Part shown: piece by piece, positions 12,336-23,693 of the stretch
How positions within the stretch are numbered: position 1 is the stretch's first letter
How the letters are laid out: every line of letters starts with the position of its first letter
Origin: Protopterus annectens
Lineage: Eukaryota > Chordata > Ceratodontiformes > Protopteridae
Assembly (NCBI RefSeq): GCF_019279795.1
Contig: NC_056750.1
Span: 824,272,312 to 824,336,311, forward strand
Reading direction: 5' to 3'
Length of the DNA stretch: 64,000 nucleotides
Position numbers and translations under genes: made by a program
Notes under the pieces: model-generated
Database searches by the model: none
What the model was told of the DNA's origin: nothing
The model's input: the letters and a program-made list of their open reading frames with translations, nothing else

Positions 12336-14319
12336 TATTAAGATGTACAAGGTATTTGTAATGCAGTTTGGTGCATGAGTGTCAGCTTGAATAGGTATAG
12401 TGCCTATATTAAGGTGTACAAGGTATTTGTAATGCAGTTTGGTGCACGAGTGCCACCTTGCATAGGTATAGTGCCTATATTAAGATGTACAAGGCATTTG
12501 TAATGCAGTTTAGTGCATGAATGTCACCTTGTGTAGGTATAGTGCCTATATTAAGATGTACAAGGTATTTGTAATGCAGTTTGGTGCATGAATGTCAGCA
12601 TGTACAGGTATAGTGCCTATATTAAGGTGTACAAGGTATTTGTAATGCAGTTTGGTGCATGAGTGTCACCTTGTATAGGTATAGTGCCTATATTAAGGTG
12701 TACAAGGTATTTGTAATGCAGTTTGGTGCATGAATGTCAGCTTGTATAGGTATAGTGCCTATATTAAGGTGTACAAGGTATTTGTAATGCTGTTTGGTGC
12801 ATGAGTGTAAGCTTGTATAGGTATAGTGCCTATATTAAGATGTACAAGGTATTTGTAATGCTGTTTGGTGCATGAGTGTAAGCTTGTATAGGTATAGTGC
12901 CTATATTAAGGTGTACAAGGTATGTGTAATGCAGTTTGGTGCATGAGTGTCAGCTTGTATAGGTATAGTGCCTATATTTAGCTGTACAAGGTATTTGTAA
13001 TGCAGTTTGGTGCATGAGTGTCACCTTGTACAGGTATAGTGCCTATATTAAGGTGTACAAGGTATTTGTAATGCAGTTTGGTGCATGAGTTTCACCTTGT
13101 ATAGGTATAGTGCCTATATTAAGGTGTACAAGGTATTTGTAATGCAGTTTGGTGCATGAGTGTCACCTTGTACAGGTATAGTGCCTATATTAAGGTGTAG
13201 AAGGTATTTGTAATGCAGTTTGGTGCATGAGTGTCACCTTGTATAGGTATAGTGCCTATATTAAGGTGTACAAGGTATTTGTAATGCAGTTTGGTGCATG
13301 AGTGTCAGCTTGTATAGGTATAGTGCCTATATTAAGATGTACAAGGCATTTGTAATGCAGTTTGGTGCATGAGTGTCACCTTGTATAGGTATAGTGCCTA
13401 TATTAAGGTGTACAAGGTATTTGTAATGCAGTTTGGGGCATGAGTGTCACCTTGTATAGGTATAGTGCCTATATTAAGGTGTACAAGGTATTTGTAATGC
13501 AGTTTGGTGCATGAGTGTCACCTTGTACAGGTATAGTGCCTATATTAAGATGTACAAGGTATTTGTAATGCAGTTTGGTGCATGAGTGTCACCTTGTGTA
13601 GGTATAGTGCCTATATTAAGATGTACAAGGTATTTGTAATGCAGTTTGGTGCATGAGTGTCAGCTTGTATAGGTATAGTGCCTATATTAAGGTGTACAAG
13701 GTATTTGTAATGCAGTTTGGTGCATGAGTGTCACCTTGTATAGGTATAGTGCCTATATTAAGATGTACAAGGTATTTGTAATGCAATTTGGTGCATGAGT
13801 GTCACCTTGTGTAGGTATAGTGCCTTTATTAAGATGTACAAGGTATTTGTAATGCAGTTTGGTGCATGAGTGTCAGCTTGCATAGCTATAGTGCCTATAT
13901 TAAGATGTACAAGGAGTATTTGTAATGCAGTTTGGTGCATGAATGTCACCTTGTATAGGTATAGTGCCTATATTAAGGTGTACAAGGTATTTGTAATGCA
14001 GTTTGGTGCATGAGTGTCACCTTGTATAGGTATAGTGCCTATATTAAGGTGTACAAGGTATTTGTAATGCAGTTTGGTGCATGAGTGTCATCTTGTATAG
14101 GTATAGTGCCTATATTAAGATGTACAAGGTATTTGTAATGCAGTTTGGTGCATGAATGTCACCTTGTATAGGTATAGTGCCTATATTAAGATGTACAAGG
14201 TATTTGTAATACAGTTTGGTGCATGAGTGTCACCTTGTATAGGTATAGTGCCTATATTAAGATGTACAAGGTATTTTTAATGCAGTTTGGTGCATGAGTG
14301 TCACCTTGTATAGGTATAG
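12336..14319. repeat. 71-bp satellite, block 3 (about 28 units)
   Basis: This continues the 71-bp array. It opens with the same post-LINE variants as block 2 and carries the AAGGAGTATTTG variant at 13911, 409 bp before the next LINE. In block 1 that distance is also 409 bp and in block 2 it is 267 bp; the difference is 142 bp, exactly two units. The stretch 13,758-13,949 appears the same as 9,568-9,759. Confidence 0.96.
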
Positions 14320-14985
14320 CTAAAGTCCACTCAGCTCCTTGGCTTACTAACACCACTAGAGCCTTATTAAAATCTAAAGATAAGGCATGGAAAACCTGGA
14401 AGAAAGACAACACTAGTCTTTCTAAAGAAAACTATCAACATCTTAGAAACCAGGCTAAACAGCAAACTAAGTTAGACAAACAAAACTACTACCTAAATAT
14501 CCAAAACAAATACTCCAACAGCCCACGAAAGTTCTGGCATGCAATTAACTCCCTACTAAAACCAGGAAAAAACACCACACCCTCTCCGACCACAACCTCC
14601 ACAGACACAACTACCGAAATAGCCTCAAAATTCAACCAACATTTTACCAAATCCATTAACTCATTATCCACTCAACTAGCCAAAAATAACTACACACCCA
14701 TGCCTACAGCGCCTAACTACTCTGCTCCTCTTACCTTCTCACCTATCCCAACCTCTACAATAAAGAAACATCTCTTAAAACTTAAACCCACTACCCTTGC
14801 AGCAGATGGGCTACCAGCACATTTCCTAAAAATGGCAGCCAACTCCATAGCCTACCCAGTCTCAATCCTTATCAACCGCTCTATACAGGAGTCATATACC
14901 CTCATCTGTGGAAAGTCTCCTATATCATTCCCCTTCATAAGGGAGGCACCTCCTATGATTTCTCAAATTATCGACCCATTGCTAT
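14320..14985 (+). pseudogene. Family 2 LINE ORF2, N-terminal fragment (copy 3)
   Basis: Linker and early RT region parallel to 9,988-10,650. It carries the same one-base loss after IQESY as copy 2, and coding similarity ends where the nested LINE begins. Confidence 0.86.
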
Positions 14986-17771
14986 CCTGCTTTACTAGTT
15001 TAGTCCAGTTTCAGAGTTGCTGATTCCTGGGCTTTGGTTGTAGTTCCTGTGTACTGTTTCCTTGCCTTATTTGGGGGAAGGGAAGCTACCTTGCTTACCA
15101 GTGGGAGTGGGAAGCATTGAGCTGCCTTTTGTCCAGTTTTGTGAGGTTTCAGCCAGTAACTAGTAGTTTATTGGTCGTTTTGGGCCAGTTTCTAGCTTTT
15201 TCCAGCCCCCTGGTATAAAACTTTCAGCTTGTACCTACTCAGCACAGACTCCACGTGGGCCAGCAGAGTAATCCAGGCTGCAGAGAGCTGAATAAGCGAC
15301 TTTTCTTGATACTAAGTATATTTTTGTTGCTTTCCACATCTGAATACCTAGCAACTGTATTTCGCCTGCCTTTCTGTTACATTGAAGCTGTTTTACTGCA
15401 TTTAACTTAATATTGCACTTGGAATCCTTGTTTGTTACTATTTGACTGTATTTGTAGCAAATTCTTCTGTGTAAGCTGTAGTAGCTGATTCATAGCATTT
15501 ATAAGTGTTTGCTGTACCTGTTTCTGCCTGTTTTGTGAAAAAAAGAAAAAATATCTCTTGTTTTTCCTGCTTTACTAGTTTAGTCCAGTTTCAGAGTTGC
15601 TGATTCCTGGGCTTTGGTTGTAGTTCCTGTGTACTGTTTCCTTGCCTTATTTGGGGAAGGGAAGCTACCTTGCTTACCAGTGGGAGTGGGAAGCATTGAG
15701 CTGCCTTTGTCCAGTTTTGTGAGGTTTCAGCCAGTAACTAGTAGTTTATTGGTCGTTTTGGGCCAGTTTATAGCTTTTCCAGCCCCTGGTATAAAACTTT
15801 CAGCTTGTACCTACTCAGCACAGACTCCACATGGGCCAGCAGAGTAATCCAGGCTGCAGAGAGCTGAATAAGCGACTTTTCTTGATACTAAGTATATTTT
15901 TGTTGCTTTCCACATCTGAATACCTAGCAACTGTATTTCGCCTGCCTTTCTGTTACATTGAAGCTGTTATACTACATTTAACTTAATATTGCACTTGGAA
16001 TCCTTGTATGTTACTATTTGACTGTATTTGTAGCAAATTCTTCTGTGTAAGCTGTAGTAGCTGATTCATAGCATTTATAAGTGTTTGCTGTACCTGTTTC
16101 TGCCTGTTTTGTGAAAGAAAGAAAAAAAGAAAGAGATATCTCTTGTTTTTCCTGCTTTACTAGTTTAGTCCAGTTTCAGAGTTGCTGATTCCTGGGCTTT
16201 GGTTGTAGTTCCTGTGTACTGTTTCCTTGCCTTATTTGGGGAAGGAAGCTACCTTGCTTTCCTGCTTTACTAGTTTAGTCCAGTTTCAGAGTTGCTGATT
16301 CCTGGGCTTTGGTTGTAGTTCCTGTGTACTGTTTCCTTGCCTTATTTGGGGAAGGGAAGCTACCTTGCTTACCAGTGGGAGTGGGAAGCATTGAGCTGCC
16401 TTTGTCCAGTTTTGTGAGGTTTCAGCCAGTAACTAGTAGTTTATTGGTCGTTTTGGGCCAGTTTCTAGCTTTTCCAGCCCCTGGTATAAAACTTTCAGCT
16501 TGTACCTACTCAGCACAGACTCCACGTGGGCCAGCAGAGTAATCCAGGCTGCAGAGAGCTGAATAAGCGACTTTTCTTGATACTAAGTATATTTTGTTGC
16601 TTTCCACATCTGAATACCTAGCAACTGTATTTCGCCTGCCTTTCTGTTACATTGAAGCTGTTTTTACCGCATTTAACTTAATATTGCACTTGGAATCCTT
16701 GTTTGTTACTATTTGACTGTATTTGTAGCAAATTCTTCTGTGTAAGCTGTAGTAGCTGATTCATAGCATTTATAAGTGTTTGCTGTACCTGTTTCTGCCT
16801 GTTTTGTGAAAAAAAGAAAAAATATCTCTTGTTTTTCCTGCTTTACTAGTTTAGTCCAGTTTCAGAGTTGCTGATTCCTGGGCTTTGGTTGTAGTTCCTG
16901 TGTACTGTTTCCTTGCCTTATTTGGGGGAAGGGAAGCTACCTTGCTTACCAGTGGGAGTGGGAAGCATTGAGCTGCCTTTGTTCAGTTTTGTGAGGTTTC
17001 AGCCAGTAACTAGTAGTTTATTGGTCGTTTTGGGCCAGTTTCTAGCTTTTTCTAGCCCCGTGGTATAAAACTTTCAGCTTGTACCTACTCAGCACAGACT
17101 CCACGTGGGCCAGCAGAGTAATCCAGGCTGCAGAGAGCTGAATAAGCGACTTTTCTTGATACTAAGTATATTTTTTGTTGCTTTCCACATCTGAATACCT
17201 AGCAACTGTATTTCGCCTGCCTTTCTGTTACATTGAAGCTGTTTTTACTGCATTTAACTTAATATTGCACTTGGAATCCTTGTTTGTTACTATTTGACTG
17301 TATTTGTAGCAAATTCTTCTGTGTAAGCTGTAGTAGCTGATTCATAGCATTTATAAGTGTTTGCTGTACCTGTTTTTGCCTGTTTTGTGAAAAAAAGAAA
17401 AAAAAAGCAAAAAATATCTCTTGTTTTTCCTGCTTTACTAGTTTAGTCCAGTTTCAGAGTTGCTGATTCCTGGGCTTTGGTTGTAGTTCCTGTGTACTGT
17501 TTCCTTGCCTTATTTGGGGGAAGGGAAGCTACCTTGCTTTCCTGCTTTACTAGTTTAGTCCAGTTTCAGAGTTGCTGATTCCTGGGCTTTGGTTGTAGTT
17601 CCTGTGTACTGTTTCCTTGCCTTATTTGGGGAAGGGAAGCTACCTTGCTTACCAGTGGGAGTGGGAAGCATTGAGCTGCCTTTGTCCAGTTTTGTGAGGT
17701 TTCAGCCAGTAACTAGTAGTTTATTGGTCGTTTTGGGCCAGTTTCTAGCTTTTTCCAGCCCCTGGTATAAA
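14986..17771 (+). repeat. Tandem 5' UTR monomers (about 580 bp) of the family 1 LINE
   Basis: Units beginning CCTGCTTTACTAG start at 14,986, 15,566, 16,151, 16,261, 16,837, 17,429 and 17,541. Full units are 576-592 bp. Those at 16,151 and 17,429 are cut to about 110 bp at the same place (GCTACCTTGCTT), and the last is cut at 17,771. Each full unit contains TGGTATAAAACTTTC, a possible TATA box, and an A-rich segment near its end. The right end of copy C, on the other strand at 60.6-61.2 kb, contains recognisably related sequence, for example CTTATCAGTGGGAGTGG against CTTACCAGTGGGAGTGG. This ties the monomers to the LINE. The 60-77 residue frames in them are not genes. Confidence 0.85.
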
Positions 17772-18137
17772 GCAGCTAAGCAGCGTTAGCGATTAAGCGA
17801 TTTAGCGGAGCTGCCACTGTTGCACACTAGGGCAGTGCCGGTTAAGCAGGTTTAAACTATTCGGCTACCTAAAGTCCACTCTTCAAATTTTCCCTTAAAA
17901 CTACCTTCCTCGAACTATACTACTGATCAAATCAGCGTATCCTATAACTAAAAGATCAACTCTACTTGACTCCAAGTAGACTATTCTCTATCTATTAAAC
18001 CTAGCACTTGCTCCTACAGTACTTATTACCTTGATACGGCACTCTTGTCATAGATAGTACCCAAAAAGGCAACCCCCATTTCTCGGTCACCCACGTCCCC
18101 CGGAATCTTTTTAAAGTTTTTCGTCTACCCTTCTAGC
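17772..18137 (+). other. Unique leader between the monomers and ORF1 of LINE copy A
   Basis: A 366-bp segment joins the last partial monomer to the ORF1 start codon. It has no long open frame. I could not align it with the matching region of copy C, as expected for fast-evolving LINE 5' UTRs. Confidence 0.6.
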
Positions 18138-19064
18138 ATGTCGAGGGATCAGTTGCTAGTGTCCTCTCCTGCTCAGCTGGTGAACCTGGGAATATTGAGG
18201 CAATGTTTCAATTGCCTCATGTACTGAACAACCCTTTCCTCCTCCCACAAAACACAAATACATGCGAGATGCAACGATACGGCCAAACTGGAGGCTGAGC
18301 TCTCTCAACATAGGACTGGCAAGACCAGTCAGGAGGAGAAGGTTACCACACACACTATAGACCCAGTCTCACATAGTACCATTACAACCTCAAATCATAC
18401 ACATAAACACACAAAGACATACTCGGAGGCTCTGATCAAAAATCTACCAAAACAGCAGAGGCCACCAAAGCAGACACCCAAACAACCACCACCTCAGAAC
18501 ACAACACCCGCAACACATAGACCTCACAGTCAGAGTGTCAAACAGTCACAGCCCTTAAGGCCAAACACAATGCCAGACACACTAGTCATTGATGACTCCA
18601 TAGTCAGACACACTGATGTCCCGCTCACCAGACTGAGTAAGGAGAAGGTCACAGTAAGCTGCCTGTCAGGTGCTAGAATCCGCCACATAACGCAAGCACT
18701 CAGGTCTCTCAACAGCAGGTACAAATATGACTCAGTCATTGTCCACGCTGGTGTAAACGACCTGAGACGTACCTCCTTGGACTACATGAAAAGAGACATT
18801 GAGGAGCTCTCTGATTATGTAGCCCAGGCAGGTATGACCCTGACCTTGAGCAGTATCCTACCTTCACCAAGAATGATGCCACAATACAGAGATAAGATGA
18901 TCAGCTTTAACAATTGGCTTAAACACTGGTGTCATTCAAAGGGGATCCAGTATCTGTCTGCCTGGGATGACATGCTGGACAAGCCACGCTGCTTCGCAAG
19001 GGACGGCTTGCACCTGTCACACCTGGGACTCCGGATATTGCCAAAGGCTCTTGCTACCCCATAG
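18138..19064 (+). pseudogene. LINE ORF1: zinc-ribbon, basic linker, SGNH esterase (copy A)
   Basis: Translation from ATG at 18,138 gives MSRDQLL, then NLGILRQCFNCLMY. This matches the ORF1 start of copy C, which continues with a second CxxC (CKRC). In copy A a stop follows CLMY. Downstream is a Lys/Pro/Thr-rich stretch, then an SGNH-hydrolase domain in one frame from 18,570: block I reads LVIDDSIV (Asp where copy C keeps the usual Gly of GDS), block III is VHAGVNDL, block V is RDGLHLSHLG. CR1 and L2 ORF1 proteins are known to carry such esterases and to act as RNA-binding or chaperone partners of ORF2. This copy is disrupted. Confidence 0.85.
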
Positions 19065-19135
19065 TGCCTTTTTTAGGCAAGGCTCAAATTCTAAACCTAC
19101 CACCCTAGAACACAAAAAGGAAAAAACTAAGGGTA

Positions 19136-19794
19136 ATGCTGCTCAATGCCAGAAGTCTAAATCTCAAAATGCACGCACTCGAGGCCCTTCTCAGTATGGA
19201 GAACATAGATGTCTGTGCTGTGACAGAAACCTGGTTCAAGGCTCCTGAGAGCACCCCAGCGCTATCAGGTTTTACCTCATATCATGCGTTCCGGCCCCAA
19301 AATCCGGACAATACCAAGAAAGGAGGGGGGGTATCCATATTCATCAAGGACACCCACACCTCAAGACTGGTGGCAACGCACGATGCATCGGAGACCATCC
19401 AGGTGCAATTAACCATAGGCAAGACTGCTCTGCAAATTGTAGCATGTTACAGGCCACCCTCACAAACTCAGGAAACTCACATGGCCTTCCTGAAAACACT
19501 AGAGGGATAAATGTATCACCAAACACCATCATACTAGGTGACTTCAATTACCCTAATATAGACTGGGAACACTGCTCAAGCCCAAACACCCTAGCCCAAA
19601 AGTTCCTGGAATTCATAAACTCAAATGCCATGGAACAACTAGTCACCATCCCCACAAGAGGAGATAACATACTTGATCTCATCATCACGAACATGGGAGC
19701 ACAATGTTCAACACCGGAAGTATACCCCTCACTGGTGAGATCAGATCACAAACTAATCTCGCTGGAGGTCCTCATCCCACCCCACCTGAAATAA
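19136..19794 (+). pseudogene. LINE ORF2 APE-type endonuclease domain (copy A)
   Basis: Two overlapping frames, 19,136-19,510 and 19,444-19,794, together cover an AP-endonuclease-like domain. The order is LLNARSLNLK at the start, VTETWF (catalytic Glu block), KKGGGVSIFIKD, VACYRPPS, then in the second frame ILGDFNYPNIDW, DLIITN and SDHKLISLEV. These are the standard APE blocks of CR1-group LINEs, which nick target DNA to prime reverse transcription. A frameshift near 19,450-19,510 and a stop after LIPPHLK break the protein. Confidence 0.88.
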
Positions 19795-20590
19795 AAAGAC
19801 CACAGTAAAGAACTTCTCAAAAGCCGACTTCACACTTCTAAAGACTAGTGTGGTCTCCTTTCAGGCCCCGAGCGGAAAACAATACTCAAGCCGCTGAATC
19901 ACTTACAAACGCCTTCTACCAGCACCTGCAGGACTGCATGGATAAGGCAATCCCAAGCAAAACAAAGACTCTTTGTACCAAAGGCAAGCGTCCAGTCTGG
20001 TGGACCCCAGCCATAAACAAACTCTACAACAAAAGGAGGAAGCTACTACAAGATAGAGCAAAATCCTTAAAAGGTAAGACACCCTTGATCACTATAAGTA
20101 AAAACTAAGAGCTCTCATAAAATCATCCAAAGCAAATTTCGAGAGAAAAATAGCTAAAGACTCAAAAGACAATCATAAGGCCTTCTTTAGCTATGTTAGA
20201 AACCTAGGAGGAAACTCCCAGATATGCTCAGAACTAGTTCAAAATGATGTGAAGATTACTGATCCTACAGACATTGCCAACATACTGGCTGACAGGTTCA
20301 GTGCAAACTTCTCCCCTCCCCAAAGGAGAGATATCTATACCAAATGAGTGCAGCCCCCAAACATCTCCAGCGCCCAAGTGAGAACTGCTCTCTCCAAAGC
20401 AAAAACACAGCATCCATGGGACCCGATGGTGTCCCCGGCTGTGTGCTCCACGAACTCAATGAGGAATTAAACCCACAGCTAGGACAGCTGTTTAATCAAA
20501 GTCTTACCTCTGGATACGCACCCAGGAGTGGCGCACTGCAACTGTGGTCCCACTTCACAAAGGCGGTGCCTCCACAGACCCTGGAAATTA
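19795..20590 (+). pseudogene. LINE ORF2 linker between endonuclease and RT (copy A)
   Basis: Pieces of the linker can be read in changing frames: TNAFYQHLQDCMDKAIPSKTK and PVWWTPAINKLYNKRRKL at 19,850-20,050, then KHLQRPSE and SMGPDGVPGCVLHELNEELN at 20,344-20,460. The same landmarks appear in copy C (TNAFYKHLHKC; MGLDNIPGCILHKLQNELA). Several frameshifts lie here. Confidence 0.8.
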
Positions 20591-21908
20591 CCGCCCATTA
20601 GCTTGACAAGCCTTATCTGCAAAGCCATGGAGAGGATCATAATGGACCTCATAAATAAAGACATAGGGAATTTGCAGACTTTGGATCCAACCCAGTTTGG
20701 CTTTGTCAAAGGCAGATCATGCCTTTTAAACTTGGTTGACTTTTTCGAAACAGTCACCAAAGCCATTGATGAGGGAAAGGCAGTCCATACAGCCTACCTC
20801 AATCTGGCTAAGGCCTTCGATACAATACCCCACTCGGGTATCATTGAAAAGCTCATCAGCTTAAATGTTAACCCATACATCACAAGATGGGTTGCAAACT
20901 GGCTGAGTGACAGAACCCACAGGGTCAGAGTTGCTGGCGCCATGTCAGACTCAAAGCCTGTCACAAGTGGTGTCCCACAGGGCTCAGTCCTGGGCCCACT
21001 CTTGTTTGGCATCTACTTTTCCGAAGTACAAGCAAACACAGGAGGGTTATGGCTGACAAAGTTTGCAGATGACTGCAAACTGGGCACCATAGTAGAAAAC
21101 ACATCTGACACAGATATCCTTCAGAAGGGTCTCACAGAAACGGATAACTGGTGCCAGAGCCACGGCCTAAAGTTAAATGCCAAAAATGCATAGTCATACC
21201 CTTCGGGAAAAACAAGGTTACCCCTAGCTACCAAATAGGTGGCAATCCACTGAGCACAGAAGAAGTTATCAGGGACCTGGGGACCCAGGTTGATAGTAGT
21301 CTGTCATTCGACAACCATGTAGCTAAAGTAGTTAGGAAGTCCTTCTACATTGCCCACCTTATCATGAAGGGATTCTCATCTAGATCAAGGGAGGTCATAG
21401 TCTCCCTTTACTCATCACTCATCAGACCAATGATTGAGTACAATGCCCCATTCGAATGTATCTGACCCGACACTTGCAGCAGCTGGAGAGGCCACAAAGT
21501 TCCTCACCAAAAGGATAAAGGGTCTCAAAATCTGTCCTATGCTGCCCGACTGAAAGAACTCCAGCTCTATTCAGTCACTTACCGCTTGCTCAGAGGTGAC
21601 CTTTGCCTAACATACAAGGCCATGTCAAACCCAGATTTGATGAATATGCTTCACCTCAAAAATCTAGATCCATCAGAGCCACAAGGGCGGGAGACTTAAA
21701 CCTCGACACGGCTATTAATAGGACGTGCTGGAGGGATAGATTCATCACCCAAAGACTCCCTATGCTGTGGAACAAAATCTCGGTACATGTGAGGCAGAGC
21801 ACCTCGCTGGCCTTGTTCAAGAGAAATCTTGACCAATGGATGGGAGATCGCAGATATACCCCAGGAATTACCTCAGTGTCACTGCTCGACAGAGGCACAG
21901 CAAAATAA
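20528..21908 (+). pseudogene. LINE ORF2 reverse transcriptase (copy A)
   Basis: RT blocks in order: [53 protein letters not shown] (catalytic Asp in AFDT), VTSGVPQGSVLGPLLFGIYF, and LTKFADDCKL (FADD box at about 21,060-21,080). Frame breaks follow near 21,180 and 21,470. The C-terminal part (21,603-21,908) keeps LWNKISVHVRQSTSLALFK, the tail signature of CR1-group enzymes. Copies B and C match closely. Confidence 0.9.
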
Positions 21909-22021
21909 TGGGTATAGTTCCCCATACTAAAGGGGTGGCGTAAGCCACAAAACAATGGGCTAGGCTTATAAATGCCCTCGGGCAGATAGCCTAGTATGAA
22001 CCTATGAACCTATGAACCTAT
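21909..22021 (+). other. LINE family 1 3' UTR and octamer tail
   Basis: A short 3' UTR ends in GGCTAGGCTTATAAATGCCC, then ATAGCCTAGTATGAA and repeats of the octamer CCTATGAA. The same 3' end is found on copies B and C and on the tRNA-derived SINE at 30.0 and 33.3 kb. It is probably the site recognised by the family 1 reverse transcriptase. Confidence 0.85.
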
Positions 22022-23327
22022 GTTACCTTTATCAAAGATACTAGAAAAATGCATACACTCACAAGTCATGCACTTCCTAAACATAAACAATCTCCTCTCT
22101 CCCACACAACATGGCTTTCGACCTCACCATAGTACAACCACTGCCCTCCTCTCCTTCACAGACCAAGTTAACCAACACAGGAATAACAACAGATTTGTAT
22201 CAGCCATATTCCTTGACCTTTCCAAAGCATTTGATGTGGTCTCTCACTCCATACTAATAGATACCCTCACCTCCCTAGCCTTCACCCCAAACACTATTGC
22301 TTGGTTTAAAAGCTACCTATCAGAACGACAACAAGCTGTCCAGTGGCAAGGAGCTTTATCATCTCTGCTCCCAACCACCATTGGTGTACCCCAAGGCTCC
22401 ATACTAGGACCTCTTCTCTTCTCAATATTTACCAATAACCTATACAAAAGTAGCCTGCATGCCTCACTAATCCAATATGCAGATTATTCCACCCTTATAT
22501 GCTCAGCTCCATCCCTGACCTCCCTACAGGACCTCACCCAAGAGTCCTTCACCTCAGTAGAAAGATGGATAACTAACATACAACTTATCCTAAATCCTAA
22601 CAAAACCAAACTACTACTTTTTACCCCAAACAAATCAAAAAACTCCAGTCTTCTTCTCCATCTCCTCCGCCAATGGTACTATCATCTCTCCCTCTCCTCA
22701 CACCAAGCTCCTTGGCATCGAAATAGACAACAACCTCCACTTCAACATCCACATCTCTCAAACTATAAAAAAGGTGCACAAAAGATGGGTTCCTTATACA
22801 GGCAAAAGAACTTTCTAACTAATCAAGCTAAAGTCACCCTAGCTCAAACCCATCTCCTATCTACACTACTATATGCAGCCCCAATTCTCACTCACATTAG
22901 GAAATCTGACCTAGACAAACTTGAGTCCTGTTATAACAGAATTGCCAAGTTTGCCAAAAACACCCCATTTAGAACCCATCACTGCATACCTCTCAGACAA
23001 CTTCAATGGCTCGAACTGCCACAGCTGCTACTATATCACCAACTTGTTCTATCATATAACATCCTAAAACAACCCGATAAAATTCCTGCATTAAGGCATC
23101 TACTGACCCGCCACACTCCAAATCATCCACTCCACTCAGCCAACAAGTCACTCCTCACTACTACCTCAGCAAATAATGCAGCAGGAAAATCTTTCTTTTC
23201 ACACACTACAGCCAAAACTTGGAATAATCTCCCCCCATCTGTGACTTCTGCAGCTAGCACCACTCTATTCAAAAACTCACTTAAGGCCCATCTCACAAGT
23301 TCTTGGCTCTGTCCATGTATCACATAG
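22022..23327 (+). pseudogene. Family 2 LINE ORF2, RT core with YADY (copy 3, after the nested LINE)
   Basis: A 435-residue open frame resumes at LSKILEKCIHSQ and runs to LCPCIT. It has FLDLSKAFDVVSHS, GVPQGSILGPLLFSIF and YADY at 22,476-22,487. The middle part, about 22,640-22,790, is read in a shifted frame between two small deletions (AAAAAACTCC against AAAACAACTCC, and CACAAAAGATGG against CACAAAAAGATGG), which restore the frame together. About 50 residues there are therefore not the real sequence. Confidence 0.9.
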
Positions 23328-23693
23328 ACCACAATCTGTTACCTTTACAACCAACTTCTATCTGTCTTTACATGCCCCAATAAATATATTTCCTCAAAAT
23401 ATTTTACATGGAAAACATGTACCTAATAAAATCTGACCATGCTCTTTGCTAACTAAATGTATATATGTAAATTGCTTTTTTTTACTGCAAATGTCTACTC
23501 TTTTGACTTCCGTCTAGAAATTTCTTGTTCAATAGATACTATTGCCTACATATGGTATTATATGTTTATTTACTGTAATATGTTATCCTAATTAAACTGG
23601 AGCTTTTTTCCCCGGGCCTCCGCTGTAAACGGACCTTGTCCAGTCGGACCATCCCGGTAAACAAAATTAAAATAAAATAAATAAATAAATAAA

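Larger units (their letters stand above)
14986..22021 (+). mobile_element. Family 1 CR1-like LINE, copy A, with 5' monomer array
   Basis: This LINE of about 7 kb has, in order: a 5' array of about 580-bp monomers (to 17,771), a unique leader (17,772-18,137), ORF1 with zinc-ribbon and SGNH esterase (18,138-19,064), ORF2 with APE endonuclease and reverse transcriptase (19,136-21,908), and a short 3' UTR ending in repeats of CCTATGAA. An ORF1 esterase plus an octamer 3' repeat are hallmarks of the CR1/L2 group; I favour CR1. It is inserted in family 2 copy 3 and so is younger than it. ORF1 and ORF2 are broken in several places. Confidence 0.9.
14320..23693 (+). mobile_element. Family 2 LINE copy 3, split by a nested family 1 LINE
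   Basis: This is the third copy with the same truncation and satellite junctions. Its sequence runs 14,320-14,985, breaks off inside the RT region (after ACCCATTGCTAT) and resumes at about 22,022 (ACCTTTATCAAAG), continuing to the (AAAT)n tail at 23,693. Everything between is a later family 1 LINE. About two bases of the interrupted LINE seem lost at the junction. It shares the N-terminal one-base deletion and the YADY change with copy 2. Confidence 0.92.

Noticed and set aside
14986-17771. Array of solo LTRs
   Set aside because: TATA-like and A-rich stretches resemble an LTR, but units abut without target duplications or TG..CA ends, and related sequence forms the 5' end of LINE copy C.
15614-17789. 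Repeated 66-77 codon frames (MVVVPVYCFLALFGEG) as a small gene family
   Set aside because: They recur only because the 580-bp monomers recur, lie in a LINE 5' UTR, and lose the frame in units with one extra base.
18570-19064. 164-residue esterase-like frame as a host GDSL hydrolase gene
   Set aside because: It sits directly upstream of a LINE endonuclease and RT and has a parallel in copy C, so it is LINE ORF1.
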